DNA of 64,000 nucleotides from Chryseobacterium senegalense (GTDB lineage Bacteria > Bacteroidota > Bacteroidia > Flavobacteriales > Weeksellaceae). The translations under genes were made by a program, and so were the position numbers. The DNA lies in assembly GCA_001403755.1 (NCBI GenBank), contig CYUH01000015.1:970589-1034588 (forward strand), read 5' to 3'. Under the pieces are notes generated by a model, which saw only the letters and a program-made list of their open reading frames with translations, had not been told where the DNA came from and ran no database searches. Shown here one piece after another: positions 51,925-59,198 of this stretch (position 1 is its first letter; each line of letters begins with the position of its first letter).

Positions 51925-52407
51925 ATGGAGAATTTCTATCAAAAATGGGATTTTTGGATTTCAACGATTATAGGTTTAGGAGGCATATTTTTTTCAATAC
52001 TTTCATTTATACAAGCTAAAAAAGCAAAGGAAGCCGCTGAAAGTGCGACTAAGACTGTAAAACTTCAAACAGTAACGATTGAGCTTACAGAAATAATCCA
52101 AAAGTTAGAAAAATTATCACAAGATATTAATTTTAGTAATGCAAGAGATTTATTGAATGAAACTTCAAGAAAAGTTAGAAGATTAATTTCACCATTTAAA
52201 GAAGATTTTGAATATAGTGAAAAAATTAATCAACTTTATGAACATTTAGAGATTTGTCAAAATGCCTTATCAAGTGTTAGACCAGATGGTGAAGAAATAG
52301 TACCTTTTACAATTTTTAATGCTTTAGAAGGAAATTTTTCAACTTTAAATGGTCTTTTGGCAGACTTACTTGGATTAATTGAAAAAAGAACAATAAATTT
52401 AGAATAA
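51925..52407 (+). CDS. Hypothetical membrane-anchored coiled-coil protein
   Basis: A 160-residue protein with one N-terminal membrane helix (about 8-29; FWISTIIGLGGIFFSILSFIQ), an Ala/Lys-rich helix that begins AKKAKEAAESATKTVKLQ and a helical cytoplasmic part. I chose the ATG at 51925 over a TTG two codons upstream that overlaps the promoter box. No family recognised. It pairs with the next gene (1 base apart) and the two are more AT-rich than carB or the DUF2911 gene around them, which suggests acquired DNA. The architecture recalls membrane-anchored partners in two-gene defence or toxin systems, but nothing proves this. Confidence 0.65.
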   Translation: MENFYQKWDFWISTIIGLGGIFFSILSFIQAKKAKEAAESATKTVKLQTVTIELTEIIQKLEKLSQDINFSNARDLLNETSRKVRRLISPFKEDFEYSEKINQLYEHLEICQNALSSVRPDGEEIVPFTIFNALEGNFSTLNGLLADLLGLIEKRTINLE

Positions 52408-52408
52408 A

Positions 52409-52774
52409 ATGATAAACATACAAGACGAATATCAAAAATTTATAAAGGGCCTAATTGAGCAAACAAAGATTGCTAAAGTCACTTGGAAAAAGCAGAATGA
52501 TACAACTTATTATTTTAATTCTCGTAATGAAGAAACTTTGATTACAGTATCTGTACAGAAAATAGGAAGTGCAGATAGAAGTCTTTCATTCTTAAATAAT
52601 TATATTTTTCAAGTTATAAATACAAATACTAAAGAAATTTTAGTTAATCTTGAGACTAGTATTTCAAGGAATTATTCTTATGAACTAGGGGATTTGTATA
52701 ATGCTATAGAAGAAAGTATTGAGGTAAAGAATTTGGATGTTTTAAATAATATTCTAAAAAATATTAAAGGATAA
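52409..52774 (+). CDS. Hypothetical small soluble protein paired with the coiled-coil gene
   Basis: A 121-residue protein, predicted alpha/beta: an N-terminal helix (DEYQKFIKGLIEQTKIAKV), several beta segments (TWKKQNDTTYYFNSR, TLITVSVQKIG) and a C-terminal helix (ELGDLYNAIEESIE). No signal peptide, membrane helix or recognised motif. It follows the preceding gene by 1 base and ends 12 bases before the DUF2911 gene. AT-rich codon use like its partner. Function unknown. Confidence 0.65.
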   Translation: MINIQDEYQKFIKGLIEQTKIAKVTWKKQNDTTYYFNSRNEETLITVSVQKIGSADRSLSFLNNYIFQVINTNTKEILVNLETSISRNYSYELGDLYNAIEESIEVKNLDVLNNILKNIKG

Positions 52775-52786
52775 TTAAAATTATTT

Positions 52787-53383
52787 ATGAAAAAATTCCT
52801 CATCACAGCACTTTTAGCCATCTCCGTTTCTGCTTATTCACAATGGACGCTTCCAGCCGCAAGTCCTAGAGCAACGGTTGAACAACAGTTTTCAATGTCT
52901 AAAATATCGGTTGATTATGGTAGACCTGGTGTGAAAGGCAGAAAAATCTTCGGCGAGCTTGTTCCTTATGGAAAAGTTTGGAGAGCAGGTGCTAATTCTT
53001 CTTCAAAAATTGAATTCAGACAGAGCATTAACTTTGGTGGCGTTATCGTTCCTGCCGGAAAATATGGTCTGTACATTTTGCCAACCGAAAAAGAATGGAA
53101 AATCCTTCTCAACAGCGATTCCCAAAGTTGGGGAACCGATTATGATGCTTCGAAGGATTTGTATGCGGTAACGGTTCCGGTTCAGAAACTGTGGGAAAAG
53201 CAGGAATATTTTGAAATCGCTTTAAATCCGGTTGATGATAATGCTGTGGATTTGGTTTTCAAATGGGATAATGTAAAAACTGTTGTACCATTAAAAACAG
53301 GAAAGCCTGAAACTGTAAATAAAATCGTTGAAAAACTAAAGGAAATTAAGCAGATTGAACGTGATGCTGCAGTGAAAAAATAA
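52787..53383 (+). CDS. DUF2911 domain-containing exported protein
   Basis: A 198-residue protein with signal peptide MKKFLITALLAISVSAYSQ. The DUF2911 signature is clear: SPRATVEQQFSMSKISVDYGRPGVKGRKIFGELVPYGKVWRAGANSSSKIEF, then VPAGKYGLYILPTEKEWKILL. The family is widespread in Bacteroidota with no known function; a periplasmic or surface location is expected. A Lys-rich helical tail follows. Followed by an intrinsic terminator. Confidence 0.92.
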   Translation: MKKFLITALLAISVSAYSQWTLPAASPRATVEQQFSMSKISVDYGRPGVKGRKIFGELVPYGKVWRAGANSSSKIEFRQSINFGGVIVPAGKYGLYILPTEKEWKILLNSDSQSWGTDYDASKDLYAVTVPVQKLWEKQEYFEIALNPVDDNAVDLVFKWDNVKTVVPLKTGKPETVNKIVEKLKEIKQIERDAAVKK

Positions 53384-53411
53384 TTTTTTTATTTTAAAAA
53401 TATCAATAGGA

Positions 53412-53435
53412 GTGGGCTTTAGCCCGCTTTTTTTT
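53412..53435 (+). terminator. Intrinsic terminator after the DUF2911 gene
   Basis: A 6-bp GC-rich stem (GTGGGC at 53412-53417 with GCCCGC at 53422-53427, one G-U pair, 4-base loop) is followed by a run of ten or more T-rich bases. Confidence 0.8.
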
Positions 53436-53511
53436 ATGGTAATTCAATAACTTTAGCCAAAACCTCAAAATGGTTGTCAATTTTTCGGTTGTTGATTATT
53501 TTGGATAACAA

Positions 53512-53519
53512 TAACTTTG
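53512..53519 (+). promoter_or_regulatory. -7 box of the ada promoter
   Basis: TAACTTTG matches TAnnTTTG, 28 bases before the ada ATG. I could not identify an Ada box with confidence. Confidence 0.5.
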
Positions 53520-53547
53520 AACAATCAATTTTTGATCTTTATACCAA

Positions 53548-54591
53548 ATGAACCTTTCACCACAACTCATGTACAAAGCATCCAACGATAAAAATCCCGA
53601 TTTTGAGGGCGTTTTTTGGATGGGCGTGAAAACCACCGGAATTTTTTGTCGCCCGATTTGTCGTGCAAGAAAACCAAAACCAGAAAATGTAGAATTTTTT
53701 TCTTCTAAAAAAGCAGCGATTTTAAAAGGTTACAGACCTTGTAAAATATGCAAACCACTGGAAAATCCAGATGAAACTCCTCGATATATTCAAGAGATTT
53801 TAGAAGAATTAAGAGAGAATCCCGCACAGAAATTCAAAGATTACGATTTGGTAAAACGTGGAATCGAACCGGCGACGATGAGAAGATGGTTTCAGAAAAA
53901 TCATGGCATGACTTTTCAAGCTTTTCAACGAATGTTCCGATTGAATACCGCTTTTAAAAAATTGCAACAGGGTGATAATATTATGGAAACAGCTTACGAC
54001 AGTGGATTTGAGAGCTTAAGTGGTTTCAGTGAAAGTTTTAAAAATATCTTTGGAGTTTCACCAAAAAATTCAAAAGAACAGAGAATTATCGACCTGAAAA
54101 GAATTGAAACACCAATTGGAACGATGTACGTTGCTGCGGTGGAAGAGGGAATTTGCATGTTGGAGTTCACTGACAGAAAAATGCTCGAAACGGAATTTAA
54201 AGATCTAGCAAAATCGCTGAATGCGACCATTGTTTTAGGCGAAAATCCACATTTCAAACTTTTAGAGAAAGAATTGGAATTGTATTTTGAAGGCAAGCTC
54301 AAAGAGTTTTCTGTTCCGCTAAGTCCTGTTGGAACAGAATTTCAGAAAAGTGTTTGGAAAATTCTCCAACAAATTCCTTATGGTGAAACTTGGAATTACC
54401 GGAAACAATCCGAAGCGCTGGGCGATGCAAAAAAAGTTCGTGCAGTAGCGAACGCAAATGGGATGAATAAAATTTCCATTCTAATTCCATGTCATCGCGT
54501 AATCGGTAGTGACGGAACCTTGACAGGTTACGGTGGCGGAATTTGGCGAAAACAAAAGTTGCTGGAACTGGAGAAGGCGATTCTTTTTTGA
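53548..54591 (+). CDS. ada: Bifunctional transcriptional activator/O6-alkylguanine-DNA alkyltransferase
   Basis: A 347-residue adaptive-response protein. The N-terminal Ada zinc domain has Cys34, Cys38, Cys65 and Cys68 (GIFCRPICRARKP, RPCKICKP); Cys34 is expected to accept methyl groups from phosphotriesters and switch the protein to an activator. An AraC-type helix-turn-helix (about 82-170) and the alkyltransferase domain with acceptor Cys315 (LIPCHRVIG) follow. All three parts are intact. Monocistronic; it likely regulates itself, as known for Ada. Confidence 0.96.
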   Translation: MNLSPQLMYKASNDKNPDFEGVFWMGVKTTGIFCRPICRARKPKPENVEFFSSKKAAILKGYRPCKICKPLENPDETPRYIQEILEELRENPAQKFKDYDLVKRGIEPATMRRWFQKNHGMTFQAFQRMFRLNTAFKKLQQGDNIMETAYDSGFESLSGFSESFKNIFGVSPKNSKEQRIIDLKRIETPIGTMYVAAVEEGICMLEFTDRKMLETEFKDLAKSLNATIVLGENPHFKLLEKELELYFEGKLKEFSVPLSPVGTEFQKSVWKILQQIPYGETWNYRKQSEALGDAKKVRAVANANGMNKISILIPCHRVIGSDGTLTGYGGGIWRKQKLLELEKAILF

Positions 54592-54648
54592 TAAAATTTA
54601 AAATATTTTTATTTAAAAATTAATTTTACTTTTACAAAAAATATATCC

Positions 54649-55173
54649 ATGAATTTCTCGATCCAACCGATTTTAGAAAACGAAAATTACAAATTAATTC
54701 CATTAGTAGAAAACCACTTCGAAAGATTATTTGAAGTAGCTTCTGATCCTAAAGTGTGGGAGCAACATCCGAATAAAGACCGCTATAAAAGGGAAGTTTT
54801 CGAAAATTTCTTTAAAGGTGCCCTCGAAAGTAAAGGCGCTTTTCTGATTATTGATAGGCAATCGAATGAAGTTTTGGGTTCAACGAGATTTTATGATTTT
54901 GATGAAGAAAAAAAATCCATTTTAATTGGCTATACTTTTTATGGAACGAAATCTTGGGGAAAAAAAATCAATACGCAAGTGAAAAAACTAATGTTGGATT
55001 ATATTTTTCAGTTTGTTGAAACAGCGATTTTCCATGTCGGAAAAAATAATATCCGGTCGCAAAAGGCAATGGAAAAATTAGGAGCCAAAAAAATTGGCGA
55101 AGAAGAAATTGCCTATTACGGCGAATTACCAAGAATTAATGTAATTTATGAAATCCAAAAATCCGATTGGTAA
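54649..55173 (+). CDS. GNAT acetyltransferase, RimJ/RimL type
   Basis: A 174-residue cytoplasmic acetyltransferase of the Acetyltransf_3 group: YKLIPLVENHFERLFEVASDPKVWEQHP at the N-terminus is the classical opening, and SILIGYTFYGTKSWGKKINTQVKKLMLDYIF is the acetyl-CoA-binding region, followed by NIRSQKAMEKLGAKKIGEEE. Members modify ribosomal protein N-termini or small molecules; the substrate here is unknown. It is convergent with a 53-residue ORF, whose stop is one base away. Confidence 0.9.
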   Translation: MNFSIQPILENENYKLIPLVENHFERLFEVASDPKVWEQHPNKDRYKREVFENFFKGALESKGAFLIIDRQSNEVLGSTRFYDFDEEKKSILIGYTFYGTKSWGKKINTQVKKLMLDYIFQFVETAIFHVGKNNIRSQKAMEKLGAKKIGEEEIAYYGELPRINVIYEIQKSDW

Positions 55174-55174
55174 A

Positions 55175-55336
55175 TTATTTTCCGGAGCAATCCTGAAAAA
55201 TTTCAGCACCGAAATAAAAAACGAAAAGCCACGCGATTCCTTTTACGGTAAAAAAAATTAAACCTCCGATTCCCACTCGCTTGAACCAGGTTTTAAACTT
55301 GGAATTTTTGTTGTCCTCGGGTTGCTGATTTTCCAT
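55175..55336 (-). CDS. Small single-helix membrane protein (53 aa)
   Basis: A 53-codon ORF on the minus strand with a charged, Gln/Asn-rich N-terminus (MENQQPEDNKNSKFK) and one hydrophobic segment (about 24-43; IGGLIFFTVKGIAWLFVFY). It ends in DCSGK and stops one base from the end of the convergent GNAT gene. The coding look, with charged ends around one clean membrane helix, suggests a real gene. No family recognised. The 190 bp upstream on this strand are AT-rich without a clear promoter. Confidence 0.65.
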   Translation of the reverse strand: MENQQPEDNKNSKFKTWFKRVGIGGLIFFTVKGIAWLFVFYFGAEIFQDCSGK

Positions 55337-55527
55337 TTTTCTGTTCTTTTTTCAAAAATACTTAAATATTCTTAATCGACGATTTTTTACAAATAATCCA
55401 CCGTTCTACAATAGGTGTAAAATCTTTTATGAAATCACTATTTTTTAGATTTTAATGCAAATGATTGGAGAAAATTTTCAGATTTGAGCAAAATTCTTAT
55501 CTTTAAACACAACTCAAATTTAAATCT

Positions 55528-57078
55528 ATGTCCCAAATGAAAGATAATTTCGGAATTGAAAAAACGCTCAAAAATTTAGGAATTTCAAAAGAAAATAACG
55601 GAGTCTCAACTGGTGGAGATTACTTTGCCAACGGAAATTTTATAGAAAGTTTTTCACCCACTGATGGTCAATTAATCGCAAAAGTGAAAACTGGCAATGC
55701 TCAGGATTACCAAAAAATCATTGAAACTTCGAAAGCGGCTTTTAAGGAATTTCGTATGATTCCGGCACCGAAAAGGGGAGAATTAGTCCGCCAATTTGGA
55801 TTGAAACTTCGGGAATATAAAGAAGATTTAGGGAAATTGGTTTCTTATGAAATGGGGAAATCTTTGCAGGAAGGTCTTGGTGAAGTTCAGGAAATGATTG
55901 ATATCTGCGATTTTGCGGTAGGTTTATCGCGACAGCTTCATGGCTATACGATGCACTCCGAGAGACCTGGACATCGCATGTATGAGCAGTATCATCCACT
56001 GGGAATTGTGGGAATTATTTCGGCCTTCAACTTTCCGGTTGCAGTTTGGTCGTGGAATACGGCTCTTTCCTGGATTTGCGGAAATGTTACCATCTGGAAA
56101 CCTTCAGAAAAAACACCACTTTGCGGAATCGCTTGTCAGAATATCATCAGTGAAGTTTTAAAAGAAAATAACCTACCAGAAGGAATTTCTTCAATGATTG
56201 TGGGCGATCACGAAATTGGAGATCAATTGGTAAAAGATAAAAATGTAGCATTGGTTTCTTTCACCGGATCTACAAAAGTTGGAAGAATCGTCGGGAAAAA
56301 TGTGGCTGAAAGATTCGGAAAATCAATTTTGGAATTAGGAGGAAATAACGCCATCATCATTACCGAAAATGCAGATCTAGATATGTCGATTATCGGTGCG
56401 GTTTTCGGTGCAGTGGGAACGGCCGGACAAAGATGTACTTCCACAAGACGTTTGATTATCCACGAATCAGTTTATGATGAAGTGAAAAACCGTTTGGTTA
56501 AAGCTTACGGACAATTAAAAATCGGAAATCCTTTAGATGAAAACAACCACGTTGGTCCACTCATCGATCAAGATGCAGTAAATCAATATTTGAATTCCAT
56601 TGAAAAATGCAAAGCGGAAGGTGGAAAATTTGTGGTAGAAGGCGGCGTTCTCGATGGAGCACAATACGAATCGGGTTGCTATGTGAAACCATGCATCGCC
56701 GAGGTTGCAAATTCTTTCGAGATTGTACAACACGAAACTTTTGCCCCGATTCTTTATATTATGAAGTATAAAAATCTTGAAGAAGCTATTGAAATGCAGA
56801 ATGATGTTCCACAAGGTTTAAGCTCCGCAATTATGACGCAGAATCTTCGCGAAGCTGAACTTTTCCTTTCTCAATCAGGCTCAGATTGTGGTATTGCCAA
56901 CGTAAACATCGGAACATCTGGTGCAGAAATCGGTGGTGCTTTCGGTGGTGAAAAAGAAACTGGCGGCGGAAGAGAATCCGGTTCGGATGTTTGGAAATAT
57001 TATATGAGAAGACAAACCAATACGATTAATTATACCACCAATCTTCCTTTAGCTCAAGGAATTAAATTTGACTTATAA
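55528..57078 (+). CDS. Alpha-aminoadipic semialdehyde dehydrogenase (antiquitin-like ALDH)
   Basis: A 516-residue NAD-dependent aldehyde dehydrogenase of the ALDH7 type, which oxidises alpha-aminoadipic semialdehyde (in equilibrium with piperideine-6-carboxylate) to 2-aminoadipate. Catalytic Cys303 ([12 protein letters not shown]) and general base Glu269 (ILELGGNN) are present, as are the NAD-binding [10 protein letters not shown] and [12 protein letters not shown] segments. The next gene encodes lysine 6-aminotransferase, which makes this substrate, so the pair forms a lysine catabolic module. A -7-like TATCTTTA lies about 22 bases before the ATG. Confidence 0.93.
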   Translation: MSQMKDNFGIEKTLKNLGISKENNGVSTGGDYFANGNFIESFSPTDGQLIAKVKTGNAQDYQKIIETSKAAFKEFRMIPAPKRGELVRQFGLKLREYKEDLGKLVSYEMGKSLQEGLGEVQEMIDICDFAVGLSRQLHGYTMHSERPGHRMYEQYHPLGIVGIISAFNFPVAVWSWNTALSWICGNVTIWKPSEKTPLCGIACQNIISEVLKENNLPEGISSMIVGDHEIGDQLVKDKNVALVSFTGSTKVGRIVGKNVAERFGKSILELGGNNAIIITENADLDMSIIGAVFGAVGTAGQRCTSTRRLIIHESVYDEVKNRLVKAYGQLKIGNPLDENNHVGPLIDQDAVNQYLNSIEKCKAEGGKFVVEGGVLDGAQYESGCYVKPCIAEVANSFEIVQHETFAPILYIMKYKNLEEAIEMQNDVPQGLSSAIMTQNLREAELFLSQSGSDCGIANVNIGTSGAEIGGAFGGEKETGGGRESGSDVWKYYMRRQTNTINYTTNLPLAQGIKFDL

Positions 57079-57160
57079 ACTCTTATAAATCAGTTTTTTA
57101 AATAAATATTAACAGCTTTAATCTTTGACATTAGATAAAGCATTAAATAAAGAAATAAAA

Positions 57161-58495
57161 ATGAACGATACAATTTCATCTCAACCCCAAACGACCAATA
57201 AAGTGAAAGAAATTCTCGGGAAGCACCTTTTAGCTGATGGATTCGATTTCGTGATGGATATCGAGAAATCCCACGGAAGCTGGATTCACGACCGAAATAC
57301 CGGGAAAGAATTCCTCGATATGTTTTCCATGTTTGGTTCTGCTTCAATTGGTTACAACCATCCTTATCTAGTTGAGAAATCCGCATGGCTGGGTAAAATG
57401 GCAGTAAACAAACCTACTTTAGCCGATGTTTATTCTCAGGAATTTGCAGATTTCATGGAGGTTTTCTCCAGAGTTGCGATTCCGGAAGAGTTGCAATACA
57501 CTTTCTTTATCGAAGGTGGAACCATGGCCGTGGAAAATGCTATGAAAGCGTGCTTCGATTGGAAAACCCGTAAAAATTTCGAAAAAGGTATTGATCATGA
57601 AGCCGGCATTTGCATCCATTTCAAACAGGCATTTCACGGAAGAAGTGGTTATACATTGAGTTTAACAAATACTTCAGACCCAAGAAAATATCAATATTTT
57701 CCAAAATTTGATTGGCCAAGAATTACCAATCCACACTTGCGTTTCCCGATTACTGAAGAAAATTTACAGCAAACCATTAAAAATGAACAATTGGCTTTGC
57801 TCCATATTCAGGAAGCGATATTGGCAAATCCGGATCAAGTGGCATGCATCATCATCGAGCCGATTCAGGCAGAAGGTGGTGACCATCATTTCCGAGATGA
57901 ATTTTTCCAGGGTTTAAGAAATATTTGCGATGAAAATGAAGTACTTTTAATCTTTGACGAAGTACAAACAGGAATTGGAATTACCGGTAAAATGTGGGCT
58001 TTCCAACATTTCACGGTGAGACCTGATATTATTTCTTTTGGTAAAAAAACACAAGTTTGTGGCGTTTTGGCAAATAAAGAGAAGTTTGATGAAATTCCGC
58101 AAAATGTGTTCAGAGAAAGCTCCAGAATCAATTCCACCTTTGGCGGGAATTTCGTGGACATGATGCGTTTCAAACTTACCATGGAGGTGATCGAAAGAGA
58201 AAATTTGGTTGAAAATGCTAGAGTTGTAGGCGAATATCTTTTGGAAGAACTTCAAAAATTGCAACAACAATTTCCGGATAAAGTTTCTAATGCAAGAGGA
58301 AGAGGTTTGATGTGCGCGATTGATTTGCCAAGCGGGGCGGCGCGCGATAAAATTCGAGAATTATTGTATGAAGATGGATTAATTATTCTTGCTTGCGGCG
58401 ATCAGTCGATTCGTTTCCGTCCACATTTGAATGTTTCGAAAGAAGAAATTCAAATTGCCATCGATAAAATCGCGGTGGCTGTGCAGAAGATTTAA
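57161..58495 (+). CDS. lat: L-lysine 6-transaminase
   Basis: A 444-residue PLP-dependent class III aminotransferase that moves the epsilon-amino group of lysine to 2-oxoglutarate. The LAT-specific motifs EGGTMAVENAMKACFDWKTRKN (118-139) and FGKKTQVCG with the PLP-binding Lys (295/296) are present, plus IFDEVQTG (264-271) for the PLP pyridine Asp. I chose the ATG at 57161 over a TTG at 57125. It lies 82 bp after the aldehyde dehydrogenase gene, with which it forms the lysine-to-2-aminoadipate route. Confidence 0.94.
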   Translation: MNDTISSQPQTTNKVKEILGKHLLADGFDFVMDIEKSHGSWIHDRNTGKEFLDMFSMFGSASIGYNHPYLVEKSAWLGKMAVNKPTLADVYSQEFADFMEVFSRVAIPEELQYTFFIEGGTMAVENAMKACFDWKTRKNFEKGIDHEAGICIHFKQAFHGRSGYTLSLTNTSDPRKYQYFPKFDWPRITNPHLRFPITEENLQQTIKNEQLALLHIQEAILANPDQVACIIIEPIQAEGGDHHFRDEFFQGLRNICDENEVLLIFDEVQTGIGITGKMWAFQHFTVRPDIISFGKKTQVCGVLANKEKFDEIPQNVFRESSRINSTFGGNFVDMMRFKLTMEVIERENLVENARVVGEYLLEELQKLQQQFPDKVSNARGRGLMCAIDLPSGAARDKIRELLYEDGLIILACGDQSIRFRPHLNVSKEEIQIAIDKIAVAVQKI

Positions 58496-58593
58496 AGAGC
58501 TTTTTTCGTAAGAATAATCATTTTTTTTTAAATTTAAGAAATGTTAACATGTAGTTTATTGAAATTTTTGTATTTTTAAGATTCAAAATTGAA

Positions 58594-58857
58594 ATGAATA
58601 AGAATATGGAAAGAGAAACAAGAGTAAGTGTATTTGAAAGCGAAAATCTTGCGGAAATACAATTGATCAAATCAAAATTAACTCAGGGAAATATTACAAG
58701 TTTTTTGAACGATAAATACATGTCATTTACCACTACTCCTACAGCAAAAACCATCAGATTAATGGTTAATTTACAAGATGAGCAAAAAGCATTTGAAATT
58801 ATTGATGCTTATTTGAAAGAAACGGATTTAGACCTTACTATTAATTTAAAAAACTAA
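58594..58857 (+). CDS. DUF2007 domain protein
   Basis: An 87-residue cytoplasmic protein with the DUF2007 pattern: VSVFESENLAEIQLIKSKLTQGNITSFLNDKY in the first half and IRLMVNLQDEQKAFEIIDAYLKE in the second, a small ferredoxin-like fold called a putative signal-transducing or PII-like domain in databases. Function unknown. Monocistronic, followed by a strong terminator at 58887. Confidence 0.85.
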   Translation: MNKNMERETRVSVFESENLAEIQLIKSKLTQGNITSFLNDKYMSFTTTPTAKTIRLMVNLQDEQKAFEIIDAYLKETDLDLTINLKN

Positions 58858-58886
58858 GTTCATATTTTAAATTTTACGTTTTACAG

Positions 58887-58925
58887 AAATCGGAGTCAAT
58901 TTATTTTGGCTCCGATTTTTTTTCC
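58887..58925 (+). terminator. Intrinsic terminator after the DUF2007 gene
   Basis: A 13-bp stem with one G-U pair (58887-58899 with 58906-58918) and a 6-base loop is followed by a T-run. Strong. Confidence 0.9.
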
Positions 58926-58950
58926 ATTTTCAAACTAATAATTTTTTTCA

Positions 58951-59115
58951 TTAAAATTTTTCTAAAGGCAGCCGTTTTTTCGAATTAAGATAGTTCCAGT
59001 AAGCAAAATAGAGATGATTTTTGTTATTTTTATTTTCTATTCCATGCATTTTTAGCGTTTCTTTTTGAAATTTTGTGCTGAGGATCACGGCTCTTGAACC
59101 TGTTCTTTGATCCAT
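58951..59115 (-). CDS. Possible small basic protein (54 aa)
   Basis: An ATG-to-TAA frame of 54 codons on the minus strand in an otherwise gene-free 340-bp stretch. The product is basic and hydrophilic (begins MDQRTGSRAVILS, ends KKRLPLEKF) with no membrane helix or known motif. It could be a real small gene or a relic of a longer one, or a chance ORF; the region lacks a clear promoter on this strand. Low confidence. Confidence 0.3.
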   Translation of the reverse strand: MDQRTGSRAVILSTKFQKETLKMHGIENKNNKNHLYFAYWNYLNSKKRLPLEKF

Positions 59116-59173
59116 GGATAAAGAATTTAAAGGTTAGTCAGGAACTAAACTAGAAGGTTCTCTCAAATTTATT

Positions 59174-59181
59174 TATATTTG
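59174..59181 (+). promoter_or_regulatory. -7 box of the E1 dehydrogenase promoter
   Basis: TATATTTG is a perfect TAnnTTTG match 17 bases before the ATG at 59199. It overlaps a GTG at 59181 in the same frame, which argues that the ATG is the true start. Confidence 0.6.
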
Positions 59182-59198
59182 TGAAAATTCAGATATTT

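Noticed and set aside
55411-55425. AGGTGTAAAAT upstream of the aldehyde dehydrogenase gene as a further operator copy
   Set aside because: Only one half resembles the motif, and it lacks the leading GG and any CACC half.
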